Shown: one piece after another, positions 51,596-59,964 of the stretch
How positions within the stretch are numbered: position 1 is the first letter of the stretch
Layout of the letters: each line of letters begins with the position of its first letter
From: Alkaliphilus flagellatus
GTDB lineage: Bacteria > Bacillota > Clostridia > Peptostreptococcales > Natronincolaceae
Assembly: GCF_018919215.1 (NCBI RefSeq)
Contig: NZ_JAHLQK010000001.1
Coordinates: forward strand, 280,430-344,429
Length of the DNA stretch: 64,000 nucleotides
Reading direction: 5' to 3'
Made by a program: the position numbers and the translations under genes
The notes under the pieces: generated by a model
What the model saw: the letters and a program-made list of their open reading frames with translations, nothing else
What the model was told of the DNA's origin: nothing
Databases searched by the model: none

Positions 51596-51660
51596 CTAAG
51601 ACTCAGTTCAGACGGAGTTTTTAATCCTACTGAACACAAAGTAGTATAAGTGCCCTAAGA
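51596..51660 (+). repeat. IS605/IStron-type right-end-like segment, copy D (3' truncated)
   Basis: ctaagactcagttcagacggagtttttaatcctactgaacacaaagt...ataagtgcccta: matches the first half of copies A and C and then diverges. Confidence 0.45.
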
Positions 51661-51721
51661 CAAAGAGACGTTTCGATTGTCTTAAAATAGTTACTATGTT
51701 ATATATGAATAGGGTAATATC

Positions 51722-51810
51722 ATGGCGAGACAAGCAAGGGAAAGAAGTACTACATGAATCTATCATGTAATGTTAAAGGAGATTGATAAAAGAGATATCG
51801 ATGTTGGTTT
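51722..51810 (+). pseudogene. REP-associated Y1 (IS200-like) transposase remnant, N-terminal fragment
   Basis: From ATG 51722 the frame reads MARQARERSTT, a stop at 51755, then IYHVMLKEIDKRDID. This is the conserved start of the RAYT/Y1 transposases (typical MARQxREKSxTGIYHVMLRGI...). The remainder of the gene, including the HUH motif and catalytic tyrosine, is absent. It lies 60 bases after IS605-type copy D and marks the right border of the heptose cassette. Confidence 0.7.
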
Positions 51811-52115
51811 TTTTTATTACATATTTGTTTGAAAATTCGTCACAGAGATTCAAAAAAACCCCTGACTCTAAGTTAGTTGCTCTTATAAGTCACAGGGAAT
51901 AAAGTGATATACACTAAAGTTAAGAGAAAGTAAAAAAATGTTATTTTAATTTTTTATTGATTTTTGCACTTACAAATGTTATGATATAAAACATGGTATT
52001 ATCACACGAAGACATAATTATACAAGTATATCATAACATGACTCGATTGGTATGTCAAGAGATTTTTGAAAAGTTTTTTAAAATTTGTTTGTTATTTATA
52101 AGGAGGTGACCACTA

Positions 52116-52607
52116 TTGTCATTTGAAATTATGAGTATATCTTCATCGCTGATACAAAAACAAGCGGTGGAGGAAATTGAAAAGTGTAATGACTTTACAG
52201 TTAAATTTGGATTAACTCTATCCCACTTCGATGCCATTGAACTGGTTGAAACACGCACTCTCGCATTGAAAATCAACGGGCGAATCGAATTTGGGGGTGG
52301 TGCCATCGATAAGATAATCAAGGAATTTTGTGACTCTCCTTATATTTCGATGAACAACTATGCTGAAACACTTCACGAGCTTATTGAAATGTTTTATTTT
52401 TACAAAAATGAAACCCTTGATTTGATGAGTGATGATGATCTGATAAAGTTCATGAAGAATAGCTTTGATGGCAAATGTCAGGGGTCACTCGAATTGCTTT
52501 CGGGACGAGAGCTCGCTAATATGGCTCGTAATTTAAGATATGGATACGCTCCAGATTATTCGGAGGATACGGCGTATGACGAGGAGGATGAAGATGGCGA
52601 ATATTGA
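52116..52607 (+). CDS. DUF6323-like protein
   Basis: A 163-residue acidic protein (FEIMSISSSLIQKQAVEEIEKCN, TRTLALKINGRIEFGGGAIDKIIKEFCDSPYI, ...ETLHELIEMFYFYKNETLDL). I recall this pattern from a clostridial family annotated as DUF6323, found next to a DUF6179 protein; function unknown. TTG 52116 follows AAGGAGGTGACC. The very acidic tail (DEEDEDGEY) overlaps the next gene's start by 14 bases. No membrane or signal segments. Confidence 0.65.
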   Translation: MSFEIMSISSSLIQKQAVEEIEKCNDFTVKFGLTLSHFDAIELVETRTLALKINGRIEFGGGAIDKIIKEFCDSPYISMNNYAETLHELIEMFYFYKNETLDLMSDDDLIKFMKNSFDGKCQGSLELLSGRELANMARNLRYGYAPDYSEDTAYDEEDEDGEY

Positions 52608-53958
52608 AAAGCGACATATCATTGATAGTAATAATTTGAGCGGTGAATCCTATTTTACTTCAATTCTGAAGGAAGCATATGCATGTGGACTTTTATATGA
52701 TTCTGATGTGGAAAATATTCAGTTGCAATGCATTAAGTTTTTAGCATATAAAAGTGAAAGATATAATGACGGTGAAAGTAGTTCGATAAGAGTGGAGACT
52801 GCCGAAAACATTATGAAATCCAACCTTTACACAATAGGACTATATTTAAAATCGTTACTTGATGTAGATTGTGCAGTCAATGAACTTAAAACCACAATGA
52901 TTTCCGAAATGTATAAAAAAGGTAGAGAATTAATTAATACCAAATTTCATACCGCAAAACATATCTATAAGCTAGTTCAAAAAAATAAACTGATCACCTT
53001 GAATTACACCTATAACGCAACACTCAACGAAAAAGGTATCGGAATTTTCTTTAAATCATACGACCTAGATTATGAAGCTCATGAGTCCCCTGCATCCATA
53101 GATTATCAGCTATGTAATCCTGTTACTGATTTGGCAGGAGTCGAATTTATTCAAAAATATCTTGAGAACTTATGCCTTGAAAATGAATTTTGTAGGAATT
53201 TCGATGCAGAGGATATTCATCATCTGCTTTGCGGATATGACGAGGGGTATAAGGATTTATTGATTAATATCTTTGAGCAAGTATTGATAGCAGCGTTGGG
53301 GTGTTTGCTTGCAAATCGCAACGTTGTGAAATTGAATATTTCAGGAAAAGATATTCAACGCCTGCATAATGAATTGTCGAAATATGATGATTATACACTT
53401 GCTTTGAAGATCCGCAAGGCAACTGAAAAAATGTTTGAAGAGTTGAATATTACAGGTCTTTCACTTCGAAGATATATTGAAAAAAGTTTGCCGAAGATCA
53501 CATCTACTATTGTTTATGCAGTTAAGACAAATACTCTTAGCAAAGTGTTTGTATCTCCGATTAATCCAGATTTGAAACCCAAAATCCACTTTTTATCTGG
53601 TGTGAAGATGGGTGATGAAGATTACAGAAAGTTAATTGAAGAATTGTTCATATGCCGATATTCACATGATAAGCTTGCGCTTATAAATGAAAAAGTAAAA
53701 TCCTTTGATGACCTTGAAGACGTACTGCTTGATGCACAGTTGAGTGAAGCAGAAATTACTTCAATTTTTGGTACTCTCGGAGATATTGAGATTGCTGCAA
53801 TGATTAGAAGACACCCGTTCAAATCGGATATTCAAGCTGTAGATTTATCAGAAACAGAACAGGCATTACGGTTATACTTAAAAAGCTATATTGATCAACT
53901 TGCAGCAGACAGGCAAGAACAGATTTTTGATATGGTAAATCATCTTATTTGCGATTGA
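52594..53958 (+). CDS. DUF6179-like protein
   Basis: A 454-residue, mostly helical cytoplasmic protein without recognisable catalytic motifs. It forms a pair with the preceding DUF6323-like gene, as in other clostridia as far as I recall. GAGGAGG at 52581-52587 directs ATG 52594, not the open-frame start at 52540, which would overlap the previous gene by 68 bases. The middle part has NLCLENEFCRNFDAEDIHHLLCGYDEGYKDLLINIFEQV, the C-terminus AEITSIFGTLGDIEIAAMIRRHPF. Function unknown; the strong coupling suggests the two proteins interact. Confidence 0.65.
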   Translation: MANIEKRHIIDSNNLSGESYFTSILKEAYACGLLYDSDVENIQLQCIKFLAYKSERYNDGESSSIRVETAENIMKSNLYTIGLYLKSLLDVDCAVNELKTTMISEMYKKGRELINTKFHTAKHIYKLVQKNKLITLNYTYNATLNEKGIGIFFKSYDLDYEAHESPASIDYQLCNPVTDLAGVEFIQKYLENLCLENEFCRNFDAEDIHHLLCGYDEGYKDLLINIFEQVLIAALGCLLANRNVVKLNISGKDIQRLHNELSKYDDYTLALKIRKATEKMFEELNITGLSLRRYIEKSLPKITSTIVYAVKTNTLSKVFVSPINPDLKPKIHFLSGVKMGDEDYRKLIEELFICRYSHDKLALINEKVKSFDDLEDVLLDAQLSEAEITSIFGTLGDIEIAAMIRRHPFKSDIQAVDLSETEQALRLYLKSYIDQLAADRQEQIFDMVNHLICD

Positions 53959-54433
53959 TATTTTTTGCTTATTTATATAAAGCATAAAACACATATACAA
54001 GATTTAACACAGTCTACCGTTATCGTTTATGAAGATTGCGGATAAATTTCAAATGAATACCAATCTAATGGGCAAAAAATGAGCTAAAAATCGGGCGAAA
54101 AAAATGGCTATTTTTGACCCCTTAATTTTGGTGTTTTTATAGATGACAAGGGTAAAAGAGAGTTTTATCAGAAATTTTTAGTGTAAATGAAAGCGAACTT
54201 GTAAAATACTTCTATCAATTAAGGTGTGATGTAAGGTATTAGGAGGTAAATTAGTTATAGAAGAAACTTTGTCTGAAATTGCCACCAATGCGAGAGGAGG
54301 ACTTTTGGGGAAGTGTTTGTATTCGTACACAGGCAAGTAATGTTGCCGATGTGAGGGATATCATCACACCATAGCAACAAAAATTCTCCTCGATGATTGA
54401 CCACACGGAGCTGCATATATTATCAATTAATAT
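53959..54433. other. Intergenic region, no gene recognised
   Basis: AT-rich. About 54076-54160 contains a weak inverted pair around atcgggcgaaaaaaatggctattttt and the string tttttatagatgacaagggta, which resembles 37220-37240. No start-stop frame with coding character was found. Confidence 0.4.
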
Positions 54434-55009
54434 TTAGGGCAATAAGAAGGGAAGCTGCTGCTTCATGCGTTGTAAATCCTCTGTGTTTTGTTTTATCCAG
54501 CAGGAAATTAATGAACCGTGCACCAGCGTAAAAAGCGTCAGGCTATAGCCGGCTGCGTCTTCCTCACTATATCCGCAATCAATTAGCTTAAGACGGTATA
54601 GCTCCTGCCACTCCTCATAAACACGGGTTGACTCCCTTGATAATTCTTCGCTGATATAAACAGATTCTAGACCCATGAAGGTAATGACCAGCGACTCAAA
54701 TATATGACGCTTGCTAAATATCATGCTCAGATGATCAAGCATATAAGAAAAAACATCGACAGCATTATCCGATACCGAAAAAATATTCGTCTTAATGCCC
54801 TCTACCATTTCCTCGTAGGCAAAGCGAAGCACCTCAACTGCCAATTGCTCTTTCCCGCCCGGAAAATAATGATAGAAAGACCCCTTGGGAATATTGCATG
54901 CGGTTAGAATTTCATTTACTCCCGTTCCAAAATAGCCCTTATGCGAAAAAATACGCGCGGAATTTTTCAGAATAAGTTCTCGCTTATCGTTGCTCTTTCC
55001 CATAATCAT
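54434..55009 (-). CDS. LmrA/YxaF-type TetR regulator
   Basis: A ~191-residue TetR regulator. The helix-turn-helix and following segment (ILKNSARIFSHKGYFGTGVNEIL then TACNIPKGSFYHYFPGGKEQLAVEVLRFA) closely follow the LmrA/YxaF subgroup, marked by the PKGSxYxHFPGGKEQLA motif. Candidate starts on its strand are GTG 55012, ATG 55009 and ATG 55003 behind TAGGAGGAG; 55009 is a compromise. GC content is clearly higher than in most of the window. It lies downstream of the flavoprotein gene on the same strand; a gaccggtc operator-like site upstream of that gene suits this subgroup. Confidence 0.85.
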   Translation of the reverse strand: MIMGKSNDKRELILKNSARIFSHKGYFGTGVNEILTACNIPKGSFYHYFPGGKEQLAVEVLRFAYEEMVEGIKTNIFSVSDNAVDVFSYMLDHLSMIFSKRHIFESLVITFMGLESVYISEELSRESTRVYEEWQELYRLKLIDCGYSEEDAAGYSLTLFTLVHGSLISCWIKQNTEDLQRMKQQLPFLLP

Positions 55010-55044
55010 CACTCCTCCTATGCTTTTTACTCCTAAGTATAGAA

Positions 55045-55062
55045 GACAAACACGGGTTTGTC
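55045..55062. promoter_or_regulatory. Inverted repeat upstream of the TetR gene
   Basis: gacaaac and gtttgtc (7-bp arms, 4-base spacer) lie ~35 bases before the TetR start; possible operator. Confidence 0.4.
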
Positions 55063-55074
55063 AATATAAAGTGT

Positions 55075-55108
55075 AAAGACTACTCTGAAATAATTCTGAG
55101 TAGTCTTT
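55075..55108. terminator. Hairpin after the flavoprotein gene
   Basis: aaagactactc (55075-55085) pairs exactly with gagtagtcttt (55098-55108), just downstream of the minus-strand flavoprotein stop. The T-run is short on either strand. Confidence 0.6.
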
Positions 55109-55117
55109 AATTAATGA

Positions 55118-56944
55118 TTATTTATTATTAAGAGTCGTTGCAACAGATGTTCCTGCATTATAGCCGCTGGTCATTGCCCATCCGAACAGTGCGCCTGGTG
55201 CGTAAATATCACCGCACAGACCGCCGACAATTTCACCCGCAGCGTATAATCCATCAAGTGCATCGCCTGTTGTTGAAACCACCTGCATCTTATCGTTAAT
55301 GCGTAAGCCGCCAAGGGATGCGTAGTAGCGTAGATTCATTTCTACAAGATAGTAGGGACCTTCTTTTGCCATAGGCGCAGAAACCTTACGACCATACTCC
55401 TCGTCAACACCCTTTTCTACAGAGTCATTATATTTCGCAACACTTGCAGCAAGTGCATCGCCTGGCATAGATACGATGCCGGCAAGCTCCTCAAGTGAAT
55501 CAGCTTTTGCAAAAACAGGAGTCATTGTACCATTTGCCGCAAGCCATGTGTCAAGCTGTTCCTGTGTGTAGTTTTTAGAAGCGATACATGTCTTTGCATA
55601 GGTTTCAAATGATGCAGAATCCATTACAAGATAGGAATGCTTATTATTTTCCATAGCCGTTTTGATGGAATCGGCACTTCCTCGCTCGTTGACAAATCGC
55701 ACACCTTTTTCTGATACCAAGATTGAGCCTGTGCCACCGTACATAGCAAGGCAGCCCTGGAATGTGTGCTGTCCTCGTCCATCTGGTAATACGATGCTAT
55801 GTGGCTGAATGTTAATCTTGTCAAGGTTTAGGGAATCAGCTCCAACAGCTAGGGCCATTTCAAGGCCGTCGCCTGTTGCAGAAACTGCACCTGCATAGGC
55901 AAGGGAGCGAACGGAATCGTTAAGGCGTTTTTCATTTGCCCCATAGCCGCCCGAAGCAAGAATCACGGCATCAGCGGTGATTTCATAAGGTACTCCGTCA
56001 GTTGAAAGAGCTTTTACTCCTGTAACCTTGCCGTCCTTGGCAATAAGCTCCTTTGCAGGAGTATTGTACATTATCTTTACACCCAAAGATTCAGCTTTTG
56101 CGAGCAGTGAAGAAACAACGCCTGAACCTGCGCCCTCAGGAGAAAATGTACGTCCAACACGATGCTCCGCCGAAGGTGATGGGACTTGGTCTTTATAGGC
56201 GATTCCTGCACCATCTTCAGCAACAAGCCAGTCAAACGCCTTGCCTACAGTGTTGGCATATAGCCATACAGTATTAGGATCATTGCTGAAATGACCGTTG
56301 AGCATCAAATCCATAAACAGCCATTCTGGCTTGTCCTCAATGCCGACAGACTTCTGCCTCTCGGAGCCGGTTGCATTTGTGCCACCGCCTGCCATTGCTG
56401 TTGCGCCCCCTGCAAATGCCATTTTCTCGAGCACCAGCACCTCAGCACCGCCCTGTGCCGCAGAAACAGCTGCTGCAAGACCTGATCCGCCAGCTCCCAC
56501 AACAACCACCTGTGTGGATAGGGAAACAGTATCCTTGGTTTCGTTTGACACTTCTACAGGTCGCATCATTGCGTCCATGTCAGCACCAGATTGGCTGAGA
56601 GCACCTTTTACTGCTTCAATAAAAGCGTTGCTTGTGACAGTACATCCGCTCACTGCATCTACCGCAAGGGACTGCTTGTCAAGAATTGCCGCAGAGAGCT
56701 GGGTGATTGCCGCACCTCCAAGTGCAGGTGTTTCCGTCTGTTCCAATACGTCGATAGCTGTGATTTTATCAGTATCAACCGTCACAGCAACCTTGAGAGT
56801 CCCGCCAAAACCGTCGGCAGTGCCTTCATAGGTTCCTGGGGTTAAGTCGACCGCAGCCTCTGTATTGCTGGGAGCCTTTGCGCTACATGCACTGAGCAGC
56901 AGTGTCAGCGCTAATAGTATGCTAATCACTTTATTTTGTTTCAC
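55118..56944 (-). CDS. FMN-binding/FAD-dependent lipoprotein reductase (fumarate/urocanate reductase-like)
   Basis: A 608-residue lipoprotein: lipobox LLLSAC with Cys20. An FMN-binding domain (residues ~35-115) carries the flavin-attachment motif DAVSGCTVTS (Thr102 is the likely acceptor for ApbE; the usual Ala before it is Cys here). An FAD-binding reductase domain follows, with VVVGAGGSGLAAAVSAAQGG (~residue 146) and a C-terminal GLYAAGEIVGG. Such exported flavoproteins reduce small enoates as electron acceptors in anaerobic respiration; the substrate is unknown. GC content and codon use (GCC, GGC, CTG) differ from neighbours, indicating acquisition together with the TetR gene. ATG 56944 follows AAGGAGGAAC. 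Confidence 0.88.
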   Translation of the reverse strand: MKQNKVISILLALTLLLSACSAKAPSNTEAAVDLTPGTYEGTADGFGGTLKVAVTVDTDKITAIDVLEQTETPALGGAAITQLSAAILDKQSLAVDAVSGCTVTSNAFIEAVKGALSQSGADMDAMMRPVEVSNETKDTVSLSTQVVVVGAGGSGLAAAVSAAQGGAEVLVLEKMAFAGGATAMAGGGTNATGSERQKSVGIEDKPEWLFMDLMLNGHFSNDPNTVWLYANTVGKAFDWLVAEDGAGIAYKDQVPSPSAEHRVGRTFSPEGAGSGVVSSLLAKAESLGVKIMYNTPAKELIAKDGKVTGVKALSTDGVPYEITADAVILASGGYGANEKRLNDSVRSLAYAGAVSATGDGLEMALAVGADSLNLDKINIQPHSIVLPDGRGQHTFQGCLAMYGGTGSILVSEKGVRFVNERGSADSIKTAMENNKHSYLVMDSASFETYAKTCIASKNYTQEQLDTWLAANGTMTPVFAKADSLEELAGIVSMPGDALAASVAKYNDSVEKGVDEEYGRKVSAPMAKEGPYYLVEMNLRYYASLGGLRINDKMQVVSTTGDALDGLYAAGEIVGGLCGDIYAPGALFGWAMTSGYNAGTSVATTLNNK

Positions 56945-57476
56945 TTTTTGTTCCTCCTTATGTATATTTCGATAAACTAGACGACCGGTCTACTGTTAGT
57001 ATAGCATGTGTTTTTTATTTGTCAATGATATAAGTTGAAGAAAGGTTTGACTTATATAATTTTGTGTTTGTGGGGGTAGTCAAATATTTTTTTAAGTTAA
57101 TTTGATCCTGGAATTGGTTGCTTAGACTAGTCTATTTCAACTGAATATGGAAAAAAGTAAAATAATATTGACATTAATATCTTAAGTAAAAAATCAAATT
57201 GTATTCTATTTTACATTAGACTAAAGAGTTTGAGAGAATATTATACTAAAATATTTGTTAATTTAAGTACAATGTTTTATTTGAAAGATGAGATTTTAAA
57301 ATAAAAAAGTATTATACTAAAGATATTGAATATATAAGTATACACAAATTGAAGTTAAATAATGTAGACGACTATCTGTATATTATAGTAGATTCTATAA
57401 AAAATGTTAAATTACTTTTTAATTTATGTAACATTTTAACGAAAAATGTGACTAATTATATGAAAGGGGGATTTTA
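56945..57476. other. Divergent intergenic region
   Basis: Apart from the operator-like palindrome (56978-56993), it is very AT-rich with no gene. Near the right end tgtaac (57427-57432) and tgtgac (57447-57452) flank 14 bases and might be part of an autoregulated ECF promoter, which I cannot confirm. Confidence 0.4.
56978..56993. promoter_or_regulatory. Operator-like palindrome upstream of the flavoprotein gene
   Basis: The perfect 8-bp palindrome gaccggtc (56983-56990) lies within tagac-gaccggtc-tac, 40 bases before the flavoprotein start. It resembles the agaccggtct-type boxes bound by LmrA/YxaF-family TetR proteins, and such a regulator is encoded next door. Confidence 0.6.
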
Positions 57477-57965
57477 GTGAAGCAAATAGAAAACTTATAT
57501 ATACTTTACAAACAGGATATTTATAATTATCTGCTTTCTTTAACTCATAATCAGACCCTTTCCGAAGACTTACTGTCAGACACCTTTGTAAATGCAATTA
57601 GGTCTATCGAAAGTTTTAAAGGACAATCTTCAGTGAAAACATGGTTGTTCTCTATAGCTAGAAATTTATGGTTACAAAAAATTAGAAAAGAAAAGCATAC
57701 GGTTGAATATAATGACCTTTTAGAATTGTATGTATCAGATAGTATAGCAGAAAGACTAATTACAAAAGAAACAGCAATAAGAATCAAAAATCTATTATTA
57801 GAAAAAGATGATCGTACTCAAAAAATAGTAAATATGCGGGTAGAGGGTTATAGCTTTGGTGAAATTGCACAGGAGGTAAATATATCAGAAAGCTCGGCAA
57901 GGGTTATTGATTTTCGTGTAAAAAAATGGATCAAAGCCATCTTGGAAAAGGAGGGACTAAGTTGA
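57477..57965 (+). CDS. ECF-type RNA polymerase sigma factor
   Basis: A 162-residue sigma-70 family protein with region 2 (YLLSLTHNQTLSEDLLSDTFVNAIRSI) and region 4 (IVNMRVEGYSFGEIAQEVNIS). GTG 57477 follows AAAGGGGG. Its stop overlaps the TTG start of the anti-sigma gene (TTGA), so the pair is translationally coupled. It is likely activated by an envelope signal and transcribes its own operon. Confidence 0.88.
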   Translation: MKQIENLYILYKQDIYNYLLSLTHNQTLSEDLLSDTFVNAIRSIESFKGQSSVKTWLFSIARNLWLQKIRKEKHTVEYNDLLELYVSDSIAERLITKETAIRIKNLLLEKDDRTQKIVNMRVEGYSFGEIAQEVNISESSARVIDFRVKKWIKAILEKEGLS

Positions 57966-58498
57966 ATATATCTTGCGATGTAATACTTGATTTAATACCG
58001 CTTGTAAAAGATGGTGTTGCAAGTGATGACAGCACTATAATAGTTAATGAACATATTAAAAGCTGTGAGAGCTGTAAAACTGAATTTGAAATTTTTGAAT
58101 CTACTAATATAGAACAGCCAGTAATAAAAGATGAAAAGATAATTTCTGCTATAAAACGCAGTATTTTTATAACACAACTTACTATTCTTGCCGCAGGTGC
58201 TATTATTGGCGTTGCGCTCTCAAATTCTATGGGCATGTTTTATAACTTTATAATTATGCCTCTTATTGGAGGCATAGGTTTTACTGTACTTAAGAGAAAA
58301 TGGTACTTGACTCCTCTTTCAATTTTCATACTCACCTATTTATGGCAAACTATAATGGGTATAGTGGCAGGTGGATTTAACTGGATTGCTCTATATAGCG
58401 GATTATATTATAGCATAATATATACTATGTTAGTCTGCCTAGGTGTAATTATTGCAATGCTTCTAAAATTTGCATTTAAGAAAGAAGGGTGCAAATGA
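57962..58498 (+). CDS. Zinc-finger anti-sigma factor, membrane-bound
   Basis: A 178-residue protein: N-terminal anti-sigma zinc-binding domain with HIKSCESCKTEF (HxxxCxxC), then four membrane helices (e.g. LTILAAGAIIGVALSNSMG). It should sequester the upstream sigma factor at the membrane. TTG 57962 overlaps the sigma stop and follows AAGGAGGGAC. Its stop overlaps the next gene's ATG by four bases. Confidence 0.82.
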   Translation: MNISCDVILDLIPLVKDGVASDDSTIIVNEHIKSCESCKTEFEIFESTNIEQPVIKDEKIISAIKRSIFITQLTILAAGAIIGVALSNSMGMFYNFIIMPLIGGIGFTVLKRKWYLTPLSIFILTYLWQTIMGIVAGGFNWIALYSGLYYSIIYTMLVCLGVIIAMLLKFAFKKEGCK

Positions 58499-59253
58499 TA
58501 AAAAATACAAAAAAGTTAACATTAAAAGTGCTTGCAGGTGCAGTGGCAGTAGTGCTTATAGTTGGTATACTTTTTGTTACGAATGCTTTTGTTGGCAATC
58601 CAATATCAGCAATGATGGCAAATAAGGCTATAAAACAATATGTGAATCAAAACTATTCCTATTTGGACCTTAAAATAGAAAAAGTAAGCTATAACTTTAA
58701 ATTTGAATCCTATATGGCAAGGGCTAAATCTAAGACAAGTATTGATACCCAATTTGCAATTTATTATCGTGATGGAAAGGTAGAGAGGGATGATTATGAA
58801 AGTTATGTTTTAGGAATGTTTAATACACTAGAAAGGCTATCAGATGAATATTCGGCTGTTGCGAAAAAGATTATAGCTGAAGAGCTAGGGTATGAAAATA
58901 ATACTACAATGGTGGTTTTTAATAAGGCTGAATATGAAAAGATTAATGATATTTTAGAACTTGATATGAAATTTGATAAAACATTACCTCTTAATTCAGA
59001 GGTTATAATCCGACTTGACTTAACAGATAACTCATTAGAAGGAATCGCACAGGTTTTAACTGATGCACATAAGGCATTTGTACACAATGGTTGTAATTTT
59101 AACAAATATGACTTATACGCTGAAAATAATGATACACTTGTAATGATAAACGAAGTAACTCCTGCTGATATTGAAAGTGGTGAGCTTACAAATCTACTTG
59201 AAAAGGCTCAAAGTAATGATAACATAAACGGCATTCGGGTTTTTACTAAATGA
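58495..59253 (+). CDS. YfjL-like membrane-anchored protein of the sigma operon
   Basis: A 252-residue protein with one N-terminal membrane helix (LAGAVAVVLIVGILFVTNAFVG) and an exported domain (~30-252) with NPISAMMANKAIKQYVNQNY and LDLKIEKVSYNFKFESYMARA, as in the uncharacterised YfjL-like family. The ATG at 58495 is chosen because it overlaps the anti-sigma stop. As the last gene of the operon it may be a sensor or target of the sigma factor. Function unknown. Confidence 0.6.
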   Translation: MIKNTKKLTLKVLAGAVAVVLIVGILFVTNAFVGNPISAMMANKAIKQYVNQNYSYLDLKIEKVSYNFKFESYMARAKSKTSIDTQFAIYYRDGKVERDDYESYVLGMFNTLERLSDEYSAVAKKIIAEELGYENNTTMVVFNKAEYEKINDILELDMKFDKTLPLNSEVIIRLDLTDNSLEGIAQVLTDAHKAFVHNGCNFNKYDLYAENNDTLVMINEVTPADIESGELTNLLEKAQSNDNINGIRVFTK

Positions 59254-59391
59254 GGATGATTTTATGAAAAAATAGCACATAAGTTAAATTTGCAATTGAC
59301 TTGTTTTGCAGCTCTTGACATAATTAAAATATTACTAGTGTTTAGGAAATTATAGATAGAAACATTATACATGGAGGAATAACAATATACT

Positions 59392-59859
59392 ATGAAAGCT
59401 AAAACTGTTGAAGAATCAAAGACAAGTATAGGTAGCTTAATGCAACCAGAACAAGCGAATCCAGTAGGGAATGTCCATGGTGGAGAAATTATGAAGTTAA
59501 TGGATAATGTTGCTGGAATAGTAGCCGTTAGACACGCTCGTGCAAATGTTGTAACTGCGAGGGTAGACGAATTAGAATTTCATTATCCTATATATATTGG
59601 TAATTTAGTAACATGTAATGCAAAATTAAGTTTTGTTGGCAACAGTTCTATGGAAGTATTTGTAGAGGTTTTAGTTGAAGATATAACTAAAACAGAATCC
59701 GCTAAAGTAGCATTAACTGGTTTTTTTACTATGGTAGCAATGGACAAGAATGGGAACTCTATATCTGTACCTCCTCTAGAAATTACTAACGATGAAGAAT
59801 ATAAGCTATTTGAAGAAGGAAAGAAACGTTATTTAACTTATAAACAAAAACGAAGTTAA
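59392..59859 (+). CDS. Hotdog-fold acyl-CoA thioesterase
   Basis: A 155-residue YciA/BACH-type thioesterase. The motif NPVGNVHGGEIMKLMDNVAG carries the catalytic helix, and ARVDELEFHYPIYIGNLV the substrate strand. It hydrolyses acyl-CoAs to free acids and CoA. ATG 59392 follows TGGAGGAAT. Monocistronic; a long palindromic terminator follows. Confidence 0.9.
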   Translation: MKAKTVEESKTSIGSLMQPEQANPVGNVHGGEIMKLMDNVAGIVAVRHARANVVTARVDELEFHYPIYIGNLVTCNAKLSFVGNSSMEVFVEVLVEDITKTESAKVALTGFFTMVAMDKNGNSISVPPLEITNDEEYKLFEEGKKRYLTYKQKRS

Positions 59860-59881
59860 TATAATAGAATGTTCAGCCTCA

Positions 59882-59938
59882 ATTCTAATAAAAATATCCT
59901 AGTAAGTAAATTACTTACTAGGATATTTTTATTAGAAT
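59882..59938. terminator. Long perfect palindrome, bidirectional terminator
   Basis: Two exact 28-base arms (59882-59909 and 59911-59938) around one central base, with T/A-runs inside the arms. It lies between the convergent thioesterase and amidohydrolase genes. The length and perfection are greater than needed for termination. Confidence 0.8.
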
Positions 59939-59964
59939 CTAACACTCTTGTTTAATTTTTAATT

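Larger units (their letters stand above)
51521..52115. other. Gap with mobile-element relics
   Basis: Holds IS605-type copy D (51596-51660), a REP-transposase remnant (51722-51810), and AT-rich sequence with a cccctgac...gtcacaggg inverted pair near 51865-51897 before the ribosome site (AAGGAGGTGA) of the gene at 52116. Confidence 0.5.

Noticed and set aside
56298-56831. 177-codon plus-strand frame and other frames opposite the flavoprotein gene
   Set aside because: Shadows caused by the GC-rich codons of the minus-strand gene; no ribosome sites and Pro/Ala/Thr-rich products.
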